A stretch of 64,000 nt of DNA from JALYZC01 sp963725645 (lineage in GTDB: Bacteria; Actinomycetota; Thermoleophilia; Solirubrobacterales; Solirubrobacteraceae), in NCBI GenBank assembly GCA_963725645.1, contig CAVRZD010000006.1, positions 62,001 to 126,000 on the forward strand, written 5' to 3'. Of this stretch, positions 6,760 through 14,712 are shown in pieces (the first letter of the stretch is position 1; every line of letters starts with the position of its first letter). The position numbers were made by a program, and so were the translations under genes. The notes beneath the pieces were generated by a model, which searched no databases, was not told the DNA's origin, and was given only the letters and a program-made list of their open reading frames with translations.

Positions 6760-9174
6760 CTACGGCGACAGCTGCTGGCCGGGACTCGGCAGCGGTGCAG
6801 AGCCGATTGCGTAGTTCATGGTTCGGTAGGCCTTCGCGCGCTTGGCGAACATGCGGCGCAGGACCGGGACGTTGGCGTCGACGTAGTCGTAGATCCGGGC
6901 CTCGGACTTGCCGGGGTGTGGGCGATGGAGCCTGCCGGCGTACTGGACGACGGTGCCCTTCCATGCGATCGGCATGGCCAGCAGCAGGGTGTCGAGCCGT
7001 GGATCGTCGAACCCCTCGCCGATGAATCGCCCGGTGGCCAGCACCAGCCGTGGTTCGTTGCCGGAGAGCTGGTCCAAGCGGGCAAGAGCATCGCGGCGGC
7101 GGCGTGGGGTTACATCGCCGTGGAGCGCGACGAGCTCTGGTACGTGCGCGGTGAGGCGCTCTACGAGGCGGTCGAGGTGGTCGCGGCGCTCGGTGAGCAC
7201 AATCGGCGCGCGACCGTCCTCGAGCAATGCGAGTGTGTCGGCGGCTATGAGATCGAGCCGCTGGTCGTCGATGGCAAGCGCAGAGTAGATCTCTTGGATG
7301 CCCGGGTCCGAGGGCAACCCGGCCGGGTCGAACGCGGTGTCACGGCGGATAACGCGCAGCGCGAGCGAGTCGGCCGATGGCGCGTCCATCGTGTGGCGAA
7401 TCGGCCCGCATTGCATCGCGATGATCGGCTGGTGCCCGTAGCGTCGGTACGGCGTCGCGGTCAACCCGGTCACGTAGCGCGCAGGGCAGGAGCCGAGCAG
7501 CCGCTCGATCGAGACCGCAGGGACGTGATGGCACTCGTCGAGGACGACATGCCCGTATTGCTCCAGCTCCGATGACTTCGGAGCAGCGCGGCCAAGACCC
7601 TGGACGGTGGCGACGTCGATCAGGCCAGAGGGCTTGGTTCGACCGCCGCCGATCGTGCCGATCGCCCGCGGATCGACATCGAGATACTCGTCGAGGCGCG
7701 CGAGCCACTGCTCGACGAGCGGCTTGCGGTGTACAAGGATCAGCGTCGAGCGACCGCGGGCGGCGATCAGGCTGACGCCCATCACGGTCTTTCCAGCACC
7801 GGGTGGCGCGCACAGCACGCCAGTCTCGTGAGCAACGACCCCGGCGACGGCGCGCTCCTGTGCCTTGCTCAGGTCGCCTGTGAAAGTCGCCTCGAGGGCC
7901 ACTCCGTCTGAGCGCTCGTCATCGAGGACGAGCTCGATCCCGAGCTCGTTGAGCAGCGACCGCGCGTCGTCCACGGAGCCGCGCGGCAGCGCGAGGTGCC
8001 GCGCGAGGTCCTCGAAGCACGCGATCACCCGCGGCGTCAAGCCCGTGGACAGCCGCATCGCCTGACGTTCCACAAAGACCGGGTTGGCGAACACGGCCAG
8101 CCGCCGAAGCGCGTCCAGCAGCGCGGCCGGAAGCCCATCGCGCTCGACGAACAGGCGCTGCGCGAGCGTCGCTGACACGGAGGCCGGCAGCTTCGCGTCA
8201 GCGAGTCGGTTGCGCAATGGTTTCGTCGGTCGCCATGGCGCGCGCTCCTCGGCTTCCCAGTCCGCGACCCCAAACGGGTTCTCCGTGCTCCGCGCGTCGG
8301 CCAGGACTTCTTCGAGCCGCTCGCGCGCGATGCGCGGCACCGACGCGAGGAACGCCCACTGGTCGGGGTAAGGGTCGAGGTGTTCGTCCACGAACAGGGT
8401 GTTCTCGCGCTGCCGGGCCGCGAGCTGCAACGGCAGGGCGATGAGGTTTCCGAAACCACCGGCTGGGAGCGTGTCCTGGCTCGGGATCAGCCGGTCGTAG
8501 GAGTTCATGCGCAGCGATGGGCAGCGCGCCATTGCCCGCGTGAGCACTAGCTCGCCGAGCGCGCGAGCTTGGGGGGCCGGCACTGGCGACGCGAAGAAGA
8601 ACCACAGGTGTGCTCCTGCGCCCGATCGTGAGCGCTCCACCGCGGGTGTGAGTCCGAGGTCGGCGGACGCTTGCCGCAGCGCCATCACGTCGTCCGGCCA
8701 TGTGTCGCCGTCGAGGTCGATCGCAAGCAGCCAGCAGGTCTCATCGGCGAGCAGTGGATAGATCCCCACCACCTGCCGACCCTGCAGATGCGCGAGCACC
8801 TCCGTCGCGCCGGCGGGCACGAATGCTTGGTTCGGGCAGGCCCCGCAGCGCACACGCGGCTTTTCGCAGACCCCACGCTTCCACTCGTTAGCGCAGCGCG
8901 GCGCGTAGCCGGATCGCTGCTTGGCCGGGTTCTCCCAACGAACGGCGAACACGTCGTCGCGCCCGCGAAAGAGCGACCTGAACAGCTCGACCTTGCGCGA
9001 CGCGGGCCAGTCGGTCGGCGCACGATCAGGTGCCCCGCCTGAGTCGGGGGTGCGCTGTTGGCGCAGGGCGGTCAGGCGTCCGGCTGCCGCGGCGCGCTGA
9101 GCATCGAGATCGGCGAGCTCCGCCTCGGCCGCCGCGATCGCTTCAGCGAGGTTCTCGATGGCCATCGCCCGCAT
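6760..9174 (-). CDS. AEP primase-SF2 helicase fusion (TOTE conflict-system type)
   Basis: About 804 residues from ATG 9174 (ATG 9165 also possible). In order: a short coiled coil (LAEAIAAAEAELADLDAQRA), a Cys cluster (CANEWKRGVCEKPRVRCGAC, zinc-binding), an archaeo-eukaryotic primase domain with LLAIDLDGD (metal-binding acids, about 152) and RSRSGAGAHLWFFF (the His, about 185), then an SF2 helicase with PPGAGKT (about 454), DECHH (about 546), TATPYRR and QYAGRLHRPH. This is the architecture of primase-helicase proteins assigned to TOTE conflict systems. The role is presumably nucleic-acid synthesis or unwinding tied to element defence or replication. It begins right beside the second tRNA-Thr, reading toward it. 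Confidence 0.85.
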   Translation of the reverse strand: MRAMAIENLAEAIAAAEAELADLDAQRAAAAGRLTALRQQRTPDSGGAPDRAPTDWPASRKVELFRSLFRGRDDVFAVRWENPAKQRSGYAPRCANEWKRGVCEKPRVRCGACPNQAFVPAGATEVLAHLQGRQVVGIYPLLADETCWLLAIDLDGDTWPDDVMALRQASADLGLTPAVERSRSGAGAHLWFFFASPVPAPQARALGELVLTRAMARCPSLRMNSYDRLIPSQDTLPAGGFGNLIALPLQLAARQRENTLFVDEHLDPYPDQWAFLASVPRIARERLEEVLADARSTENPFGVADWEAEERAPWRPTKPLRNRLADAKLPASVSATLAQRLFVERDGLPAALLDALRRLAVFANPVFVERQAMRLSTGLTPRVIACFEDLARHLALPRGSVDDARSLLNELGIELVLDDERSDGVALEATFTGDLSKAQERAVAGVVAHETGVLCAPPGAGKTVMGVSLIAARGRSTLILVHRKPLVEQWLARLDEYLDVDPRAIGTIGGGRTKPSGLIDVATVQGLGRAAPKSSELEQYGHVVLDECHHVPAVSIERLLGSCPARYVTGLTATPYRRYGHQPIIAMQCGPIRHTMDAPSADSLALRVIRRDTAFDPAGLPSDPGIQEIYSALAIDDQRLDLIAADTLALLEDGRAPIVLTERRDHLDRLVERLTAHVPELVALHGDVTPRRRRDALARLDQLSGNEPRLVLATGRFIGEGFDDPRLDTLLLAMPIAWKGTVVQYAGRLHRPHPGKSEARIYDYVDANVPVLRRMFAKRAKAYRTMNYAIGSAPLPSPGQQLSP

Positions 9175-9209
9175 TCTGAAAGGGCCGCCGGCGCGAACGC
9201 GAATCCCCG

Positions 9210-9683
9210 TCAGGCTGCGTCCTCTTCGTCCGTGTAGTCTGGGTATTGCAGCGGGGTGTCGCCGACGGATTCGAGCAGGCGCGGGTAATCGCCGCCATCG
9301 TCGGCGGTGATCTGTCGCAGCGTCAACCGCACCCGCCACTCGTCGCCAAAATCGAACACGTAGGCGATCCGCTGCCGCCTGGTCAGCCGCAGACGGTCGA
9401 GACGCCGCTCCGCGCTCTTGCGACCGGGCTTGGCGATCGGCAAATCCCACCCCGCGAACGGGTCGCTCTCGAGCGCGAACGGGTGGGTGTGCTCGGTGCC
9501 ATCCCCCGCCCAGAACTCTCCGCTGAGCCAGAACGAGTAGAGGTGGTCGTCGTCCCAGCCGAACGCTGCCTGCAGCGCGCCGTGAAGGTCTACGAGGGTC
9601 TGGTCACTGCGCACTGCGATCGTTCGCCGCACCCCTCGAAAGCCATCCAACTGGGCGTTGAACACGTATGCCTGCTTCGCCAT
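9210..9683 (-). CDS. Plasmid pRiA4b Orf3-like protein
   Basis: 157 residues, full length for the family. VFNAQLDGFRGVRRTIAVRSDQTLVDLHGALQAAFGWDDDHLYSFW and the later IAYVFDFGDEWRVRLTL are the two hallmark blocks. These proteins occur with IS1096-like elements and plasmids; the molecular role is unknown. A Shine-Dalgarno-like GAGAGGAG precedes ATG 9683. It ends 35 bp upstream of the primase-helicase start and is likely cotranscribed with it. Confidence 0.85.
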   Translation of the reverse strand: MAKQAYVFNAQLDGFRGVRRTIAVRSDQTLVDLHGALQAAFGWDDDHLYSFWLSGEFWAGDGTEHTHPFALESDPFAGWDLPIAKPGRKSAERRLDRLRLTRRQRIAYVFDFGDEWRVRLTLRQITADDGGDYPRLLESVGDTPLQYPDYTDEEDAA

Positions 9684-9777
9684 GGCGCTCCTCTCGCGCT
9701 CGGGTCTCGGACGCTACGCGCCGGACACGACGGAACGACTGGCTGCTGCCGGCGCCGTGAACCGGCGGCTCCGGCTA

Positions 9778-10344
9778 TCAGTCGAGCGGCGGCTCGAATG
9801 TCGCGCGGTCGAGCTTCAGGCCCGACGCGAACCAGACGAGCTTGCTGTGGAGCTGGCGGGCGCCCTCGGCGGCGAGCTGCGTGATGCGTTGGCCGATCAG
9901 GAACTCGTGGTGGATCGTGACCGGCATGTAGAGGAAGGCCACGCTCTCCGGTAGCCCCAGCTCGTCGTTGGCAGGGAGGTACATGTAGTTGATGAGCGCA
10001 TCGCGCTTGCGCGCGAGGCCCGCCCTCGAAACGTCGAGGATCCCGGCATCGATGAGCTCTTCAAAGGGCCGGACGGGAACCAGCGTGCGAACCGGATGCG
10101 CGTACCGATCAGGCGCTCCTTGGGCACGCATGGAGCACGTCGGCGTTGTCAGCATCGCCAGCCCGACATCGAACGGGCCTGACAGGAACCGGCGACTTCC
10201 GGCCGACTCTTCATCGTCTGGCAGCGCGATCGCGTCCGCGGTACTCGGATACGCAAGCGGGACGTCGCGGAAGATGTCGCCCTGGCTGAACAGCTCCAAG
10301 CGGGTCTCGTAGTAGAGATCGTCGCCGGGCCGTTCGTCGGGCAT
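9778..10344 (-). CDS. Conserved hypothetical protein, island cargo
   Basis: 188 residues. Start ATG 10344 has TAGCTT (10351-10356) with 6 nt between, a leaderless arrangement. Conserved-looking blocks are FSQGDIFRDVPL, LAMLTTPTCSM, ALINYMYLPANDELG, VTIHHEFLIGQRITQLA and LVWFASG. The family is not recognised by me; the Met-Thr-Thr-Pro-Thr-Cys and His-His segments could be a metal or catalytic site. No signal peptide or membrane helix. Same strand as the primase-helicase and pRiA4b genes. Confidence 0.6.
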   Translation of the reverse strand: MPDERPGDDLYYETRLELFSQGDIFRDVPLAYPSTADAIALPDDEESAGSRRFLSGPFDVGLAMLTTPTCSMRAQGAPDRYAHPVRTLVPVRPFEELIDAGILDVSRAGLARKRDALINYMYLPANDELGLPESVAFLYMPVTIHHEFLIGQRITQLAAEGARQLHSKLVWFASGLKLDRATFEPPLD

Positions 10345-10376
10345 GCCCGCAAGCTAACGCCGCGAGCGGCGCGAAC

Positions 10377-10637
10377 TCAGCCGTCGTCGCCGTGGACGAT
10401 CCGGCCCCTCACCGGCCGCCGCGGCTTCACGACGGGGCCAGTATCCGCCGGTGCCAGCTGCGTGAGCATCTCCTGGCGCAGACGCTCTACGTCCTCGATA
10501 CTGAAGCGCCGAAAGCCAGAGCCCGGGAGGCGCATCGCGCGAAGCAGTCCGCGCTTCTGCCAGTTGCGGACCGTGTTCTCGTGTACGCCCAGCCTCCTCG
10601 CGGTCTCGCGAACGCTGAGCATCGTGGCCGACGCCAT
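10377..10637 (-). CDS. MerR-like helix-turn-helix protein, putative excisionase
   Basis: 86 residues with AAGGAG upstream of ATG 10637. MLSVRETARRLGVHENTVRN followed by WQKRGLLRAMRLPGSGFRRF and IEDVERLRQEML is the MerR/excisionase winged helix; a basic tail follows. It lies 70-180 bp from the right arm, where excisionases often act. It may control excision or the upstream operon. Confidence 0.75.
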   Translation of the reverse strand: MASATMLSVRETARRLGVHENTVRNWQKRGLLRAMRLPGSGFRRFSIEDVERLRQEMLTQLAPADTGPVVKPRRPVRGRIVHGDDG

Positions 10638-10710
10638 CGAGCTGCTCCTTGGTCGGGTGGACGAACTCTACGCCGCCCTGTGGACTTTGTCTACTTTGTG
10701 GACGACACCT

Positions 10711-10825
10711 TGTGTCCCAATCGGTGTCCCCGACTCGGCAGATCTGACCCGATCTAACCTGATCCAGGCAGCACGAACCTGCTGCAAGTCGAGCCAATCG
10801 GACCTCGATTAGCGCCCTCGTAATG
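10711..10825. repeat. Second copy of the island right arm
   Basis: 93% identical over 115 bp to 6551-6665, including the GCAGCA-N6-TGCTGC inverted repeat. Here it runs directly into a complete 43-bp att core. Confidence 0.8.
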
Positions 10826-10859
10826 AAGGGGTCCCCGGTTCGAGTCCGGGCGTCGGCTT
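10817..10859. other. Right attachment site of the island
   Basis: Exact 43-bp repeat of the tRNA-Thr 3' part (2133-2175). The 5' half of the tRNA is absent, so this is not a tRNA gene. A degenerate further copy (GAAGGGGTCCCCGGG then TGCGAGTC) follows at about 10870-10895, hinting at an older insertion. Confidence 0.85.
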
Positions 10860-10936
10860 CACCGGCACCGAAGGGGTCCCCGGGTGCGAGTCAGAGCCTC
10901 CGCATCGCGGTCACGGCCGCATGAGGCAACGGCGCG

Positions 10937-12289
10937 TCACCCCGCGGCCGCCGCACATGGGATCGGGTGGTTGGCCCGGAAGAGGTCGTCCGGGTCGTAG
11001 TGCGCCTTCACCTCTTGGAGCCGATCGAAGGTCTCCGGCGGATAGCACTCGCGCGTGTCTGTCGGGACATCGATGAAGTTGGCGTACTTGACGCCGGAGT
11101 CCCATGGCGCGAGGGCCTCGGCGACCGTGTCTAGCTGTCGGTTGACCGCGCTCCCCATCTCCGGGTTCATGACCATGCCCACGCCGAAGGCCAGGTAGGC
11201 CTGGTCCAGGCTGGCGAGAGCTCCCGGATCCGGCGGGGGTTCGGTCAGCGCGCCGCCGAGCAGGCGCAGCTCGAGTGACAGGAGCGGCGAGCCAGAGCCC
11301 GGGCCGGCCGTCTCGACGATGGTGTCGATCGCCGCCGACGGGAGCTCGTCCAGCAGTTGACCGCTCCCCGTGAACGGCACTGGATCCTCGGGATCCATGT
11401 GCAGCTGACCGAGCGCCGCGGGGGGGACCGCCGCGAAGGTGTCGAGCTCCGGGCCGAGGTCGCGCAGCGGCCCGAGCAGCTCGGCGCCGGCATCCTCCCC
11501 GCCGAAGTAGGCGGACTCCACGACCACCAACTGGCGCCCGCGGACGGGCTCGGGGACGTCGGGCAGCGGGGGGACCTGAAGGATGCGCGCCCACGAGGCC
11601 ATCTCGTCGGGCAGGCCGAGGGCCCACTCGCGCCACGCGTGAAGGACCTCCGCGCTGCGCTCCCACGGCCATGCGAGCATCCCGGCATAGAGCTCGGGTA
11701 CTGGGTAGAGCTCGAACTCGAGCGCGGTCACGGCGCCGAAGTTCCCGCCGCCGCCGCGCAGCGCCCAGAAGAGGTCCGGCTCGTTCTCCCGGTCCGCGCG
11801 CACAAGCTTTCCGTCTGCCGTGACGAGCTCGGCCGCGAGCACGCTGTTGCAGGCCAGGCCGTGCTTGCGGGCGAGCCAGCCGTGTCCGCCACCCAGCGTG
11901 TACCCCACGACCCCGACCTCGGCCGAGGAGCCCGACAGAGCGGCGAGCCCCTGCGGCGAGGCCAGCGCGCTCACGTCCCGCCACTTGGCGGCCGCACTGA
12001 CCCGCGCGCGGCGCTTCTCAGCGTCGATCTCGGCCCCCGTCATGCGCCCCGTCTTGAGGAGAAGCGTGTCCGCGCCGAGCCCGGCCAGCGGGCCCGCGCT
12101 GTGGCCCTCGGCCTGCACGGCCACGCGCAAGCCGTTCTCGCGAGCGAAGTTCACGACCGCAGCGACCTCCTCTGCGTTGCCAGGCTCCGCCACCATGGCC
12201 GGGCCCTGGTCAACGGCCAGGTTCCAGGCCGCGCGCGCGGAATCCCAGCGCTCCTCGCCGGGCTTGACGAGCTGTGCTCCGTTCAGCAT
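10937..12289 (-). CDS. FAD-linked oxidase (PCMH domain, berberine-bridge type)
   Basis: 450 residues. The N-terminal half is a PCMH FAD domain: AMVAEPGNAEEVAAVVNFAR, then AVQAEGHSAG with the His that often binds FAD covalently, and VVGYTLGGGHGWLARKHGLA, LFWALRGGGGNFGAVT. The C-terminal YDPDDLFRANHPI is the BBE motif. The Cys of bicovalent members is not present in the GYTLGGGHG block. Such enzymes oxidise alcohols or natural products with O2. Start ATG 12289 has AAGGGGACT upstream. No signal peptide seen. Confidence 0.88.
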   Translation of the reverse strand: MLNGAQLVKPGEERWDSARAAWNLAVDQGPAMVAEPGNAEEVAAVVNFARENGLRVAVQAEGHSAGPLAGLGADTLLLKTGRMTGAEIDAEKRRARVSAAAKWRDVSALASPQGLAALSGSSAEVGVVGYTLGGGHGWLARKHGLACNSVLAAELVTADGKLVRADRENEPDLFWALRGGGGNFGAVTALEFELYPVPELYAGMLAWPWERSAEVLHAWREWALGLPDEMASWARILQVPPLPDVPEPVRGRQLVVVESAYFGGEDAGAELLGPLRDLGPELDTFAAVPPAALGQLHMDPEDPVPFTGSGQLLDELPSAAIDTIVETAGPGSGSPLLSLELRLLGGALTEPPPDPGALASLDQAYLAFGVGMVMNPEMGSAVNRQLDTVAEALAPWDSGVKYANFIDVPTDTRECYPPETFDRLQEVKAHYDPDDLFRANHPIPCAAAAG

Positions 12290-12641
12290 TGGAGTCCCCT
12301 TGTTCGCTGTGGGTCTCGGCCGTGGGCAGGCGGCCGCTGGTCTGCGGCCGACACTATGGAACCTCGCCCGCCAGCGCCAGTGAAGGATCAGCCCACCGGC
12401 CGGAAGTCATAGCGCGAGGAGCGGCCGCTGTTCGCGGACAACCGCCGCACCCAGATGCGCAGGGCTCTCGGCCTCCGCGTACCGGAGCGGCGACGCTGTT
12501 TCATCGGCACGCCCCGGTCGCGCGGCCGACCATGACCCCTTCAACGCGCATGAAGTCGCGACTCCTTCACCGGCACCTCTGAAGTCGCGCCGATCGACCG
12601 CGAAGGGCCAAGAAGGCTCCTCCGTCGGGCAGCGATAGACC
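12290..12641. other. Intergenic stretch before the first NTF2 cassette
   Basis: About 350 bp with no supported gene; open frames here are antisense extensions of other reading frames. No R-block is present upstream of the first cassette, only its promoter block from 12642 on. Confidence 0.4.
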
Positions 12642-12685
12642 AAGCTGTGGCGCAGGGCGGGCCAGCCGGGGATACTGGGCGGGCG

Positions 12686-13087
12686 ATGTCGCAGGAGAAC
12701 GTGGAGATCGTGCGGGAGGCCTGGAAGGCCTACGACGGGCGAGGCATCGATGGCTATCTTGACTACGTCGCGGAAGACTGTGTCTGTGAGGATTTCCCGG
12801 AGCTGCCCGACCGCGCGACGTATACGGGGAGAGAAGGGCAGCGCGAGCGATACTGGCACTTCGTGGGGATCTGGGGAGAGTTCGTCATGGATCCGGTCGA
12901 GTTCATAGACGCGGGCGACGATGTGGTGGTCGCGGTGGTCGCGATGACCGGTCGTGGTGAAGGGAGTGGTGCTCCGCTCGATGCCCCGGCTGTCTTTGTC
13001 TACGAGCTGCGCGACGGCCTGGTCGTCCGCGATCGTCCATTCACGTCGAGGAGCCAAGCCCTCGAAGCCGCTGGGCTGCGTGAGTAG
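12686..13087 (+). CDS. SnoaL/NTF2-like protein, cassette member 1
   Basis: 133 residues of the nuclear transport factor 2 fold. MSQENVEIVREAWKAYDGRG opens the family; the middle has EDFPELPDRATYTGREGQ and EFIDAGDDVVVAVVAMTGRG; the end is ALEAAGLRE. These are ligand-binding or isomerase-like cones of unknown substrate; the pocket residues differ from member to member. Start: ATG 12686 preceded by GATACT with 9 nt between, so no leader or Shine-Dalgarno is needed; an in-frame GTG at 12647 lies in the promoter block and is not used. The next member starts only 3 nt after the stop. Confidence 0.85.
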   Translation: MSQENVEIVREAWKAYDGRGIDGYLDYVAEDCVCEDFPELPDRATYTGREGQRERYWHFVGIWGEFVMDPVEFIDAGDDVVVAVVAMTGRGEGSGAPLDAPAVFVYELRDGLVVRDRPFTSRSQALEAAGLRE

Positions 13088-13090
13088 GCG

Positions 13091-13501
13091 ATGTCGCAGG
13101 AGAACGTGGAGATCATGCGTCGAGCCTGGAAGGCCTACGTGGACCACGGTGGCATCGACGATGCTGTACTCGCCGACTACTTCGCGGAGGACTGCGTTGT
13201 CGAGGATTTCCCAGAAATGCCGGACCGTGCCAGGTATGTGGGCAAACAAGGGGTGCGGGAGAGGGACCGGCACTTCGCCGAGATCTGGGGGGATTTCGTT
13301 ATCGAGCCGGTGGAGTTCATCGACGGCGGCGACGATGTGGTGGTCGTGACGGTTGCGATTCGCGGCCACGGCAAAGCCAGCGGTGCGCCCATTGACGCTC
13401 CGACTGCATTCGTCTCTGAACTGCGCGACGGCAAGATCGTCCGGGATCGCGCCTTCACGTCCAAGAGCCAAGCCCTCGAAGCCGTGGGGCTGCGGGAGTA
13501 G
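13091..13501 (+). CDS. SnoaL/NTF2-like protein, cassette member 2
   Basis: 136 residues, similar to member 1 throughout (MSQENVEIMRRAWKAYVDHG, EDFPEMPDRARYVGKQGV, EFIDGGDDVVVVTVAIRGHG, ALEAVGLRE), so the two are paralogues by tandem duplication. The junction TAG-GCG-ATG joins the 3' end of one unit to the ATG of the next without R-block or promoter block, so this gene probably depends on read-through from member 1. A full R-block follows the stop. Confidence 0.85.
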   Translation: MSQENVEIMRRAWKAYVDHGGIDDAVLADYFAEDCVVEDFPEMPDRARYVGKQGVRERDRHFAEIWGDFVIEPVEFIDGGDDVVVVTVAIRGHGKASGAPIDAPTAFVSELRDGKIVRDRAFTSKSQALEAVGLRE

Positions 13502-13577
13502 GCGACCGCTCACGTCGGCACCGGGACCCGCAATGGCGGGATCGGAACCGCCGAGACAAAGTGGGTCGTAGAGGAAG
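13502..13577 (+). repeat. R-block copy a
   Basis: 76-bp repeat directly after the stop of member 2. Contains GGCGG-N9-CCGCC hairpin arms and ends GTCGTAGAGGAAG. The next promoter block follows. Confidence 0.8.
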
Positions 13578-13630
13578 CTGAAGGCCCGTCCGTGGCACTG
13601 CGCGGGCTAGGCCGCGATACTGGGCGCGCG

Positions 13631-14032
13631 ATGTCGCCGGAGAATGTGGAGACGATGCGTCTCGCTTACGAGCGGCTTAACAGCGACGACATCGATGGCT
13701 TCCTCCAACTCTGCGCGACGGACTACGAATTGCATGACCTGCCAGCACTTCCGGGGGCGGGCGTGCACATCGGCCACGACGCCGCCCGTGCTTGGTGGGC
13801 CCAGATGCGTCAAACCTTCGAAGACCTGCGTTTTGAACCGGACGAGATGATCGACGCGGGCGGTGGCCGCGTCGTCGTGGTGTGCCGTGCCGTAGGTCGG
13901 GGCAAGGTCAGCGGAGCCGACCTCGACCTTCCCACCTTCAACGTCTGGACGGTGAGCAACGGAACGATCCTGAGCTGCATGACCTACAACGAGCACGCCG
14001 AAGCTCTCGAAGCCGTGGGACTGCGGGAGTAA
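13631..14032 (+). CDS. SnoaL/NTF2-like protein, cassette member 3
   Basis: 133 residues. MSPENVETMRLAYERLNSDD start, then DLPALPGAGVHIGHDAARAW, EMIDAGGGRVVVVCRAVGRG, and ALEAVGLRE end. GATACT lies 9-10 nt before the ATG. The middle shares little sequence with members 1 and 2 although both ends are nearly identical at DNA level. Ligand unknown. Separated from its neighbours by full R-blocks on both sides. Confidence 0.85.
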   Translation: MSPENVETMRLAYERLNSDDIDGFLQLCATDYELHDLPALPGAGVHIGHDAARAWWAQMRQTFEDLRFEPDEMIDAGGGRVVVVCRAVGRGKVSGADLDLPTFNVWTVSNGTILSCMTYNEHAEALEAVGLRE

Positions 14033-14108
14033 GCGACGACTCACGCCGGTACCGGGACCCGCAGCGGCGGGATCGGAACCGCCGAGCCGAAGTGGGTCGT
14101 AGAGGAAG
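14033..14108 (+). repeat. R-block copy b
   Basis: Full 76-bp copy after TAA of member 3; hairpin arms CGGCGG/CCGCCG with loop GATCGGAA. Confidence 0.8.
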
Positions 14109-14155
14109 GTGAAGCTGTGGCGCTGGGGCGGGCCAGCCGGGGATACTTGGCGTCG

Positions 14156-14551
14156 ATGTCGCAGGAGAACGTCGAGCTCGTCCGTAGCGTCTTCGACGGT
14201 TGGGCGCACGGAGATTTCAACGCTGGGTTGGACCTGCTGGCGCCGGAGTTCGAGTGGCGTCAGCAGCGTGAGGCCGTCGAGCCGGGCTCGCATCGAGGAG
14301 CTGACATCGGGCGCGCACTGAGCAGCATTTTCGAGATCTACGAGAACTTCCGTATCGAGGCCGATAGGTACATCGACGCGGGCGATAGGGTCGTCGTGTT
14401 CGGGCGCAGCCGCGGCACGGCCAGAGGGAGCGGTGTGGTGGCGGGCCAGAGCTTCGCGTTCGTCTGGACCGTAGAGGGCGCCAGGCTCGCGCGCCTCGAG
14501 GTGTACGCCGATCGGGACGAGGCCCTCGAAGCCGTGGGGCTGCGGGAGTAG
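14156..14551 (+). CDS. SnoaL/NTF2-like protein, cassette member 4
   Basis: 131 residues: MSQENVELVRSVFDGWAHGD, EFEWRQQREAVEPGSHRG, RYIDAGDRVVVFGRSRGTA, ALEAVGLRE. The gene is almost identical to member 8 at 40358-40753 (only a handful of base changes; D to N, S to T, V to A), so one copy arose by recent duplication over 26 kb. GATACT (with TTGGCGTCG to the ATG) lies upstream, one base shorter than the consensus spacing. Confidence 0.85.
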   Translation: MSQENVELVRSVFDGWAHGDFNAGLDLLAPEFEWRQQREAVEPGSHRGADIGRALSSIFEIYENFRIEADRYIDAGDRVVVFGRSRGTARGSGVVAGQSFAFVWTVEGARLARLEVYADRDEALEAVGLRE

Positions 14552-14627
14552 GCGCCCGCTCACGTCGGCACCGGGACCCGCAGCGGCGGGACCGGAATAC
14601 CCGCGCCAAAGTGGGACCTAGAGGAAT
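14552..14627 (+). repeat. R-block copy c (variant hairpin, terminal type)
   Basis: Begins GCGCCC instead of GCGACC, as does copy h after the twin gene. The hairpin right arm is changed to TACCCGCGCC, which pairs instead with GCGGG on the left, so the stem survives. It is followed by GTCTTACGTCAAG, a tail shared only with copies d and o. Confidence 0.75.
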
Positions 14628-14712
14628 GTCTTACGTCAAGTCGTACCCCAGGCTCGCCGTGTCTGCTTTCGCGCAAAGCGGGTGAATTCAGGCATACGCG
14701 ATACTGCGAAGC

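Larger units (their letters stand above)
2133..10859. mobile_element. Integrative island in tRNA-Thr, probably two tandem elements
   Basis: Bounded by exact 43-bp att repeats, with an integrase beside the left end and an HTH protein near the right end. The duplicated right arm at 6551-6665 and a second tRNA-Thr right after it indicate two related elements in tandem (about 2.18-6.67 and 6.67-10.86 kb). Only the left one keeps an integrase; the right one may have been mobilised in trans. Confidence 0.75.

Noticed and set aside
6760..9450. Start of the primase-helicase at 9450
   Set aside because: The first 92 residues are the antisense-free second frame of the pRiA4b Orf3 gene and are Arg-rich; the domain begins after ATG 9174/9165.
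12407..14563. Long reverse-strand ORFs across the NTF2 cassettes, sharing LLPQPHGFEG-like starts
   Set aside because: They are antisense readings of the conserved cassette ends and R-block; shared sequence comes from the DNA repeat, not from a protein family.
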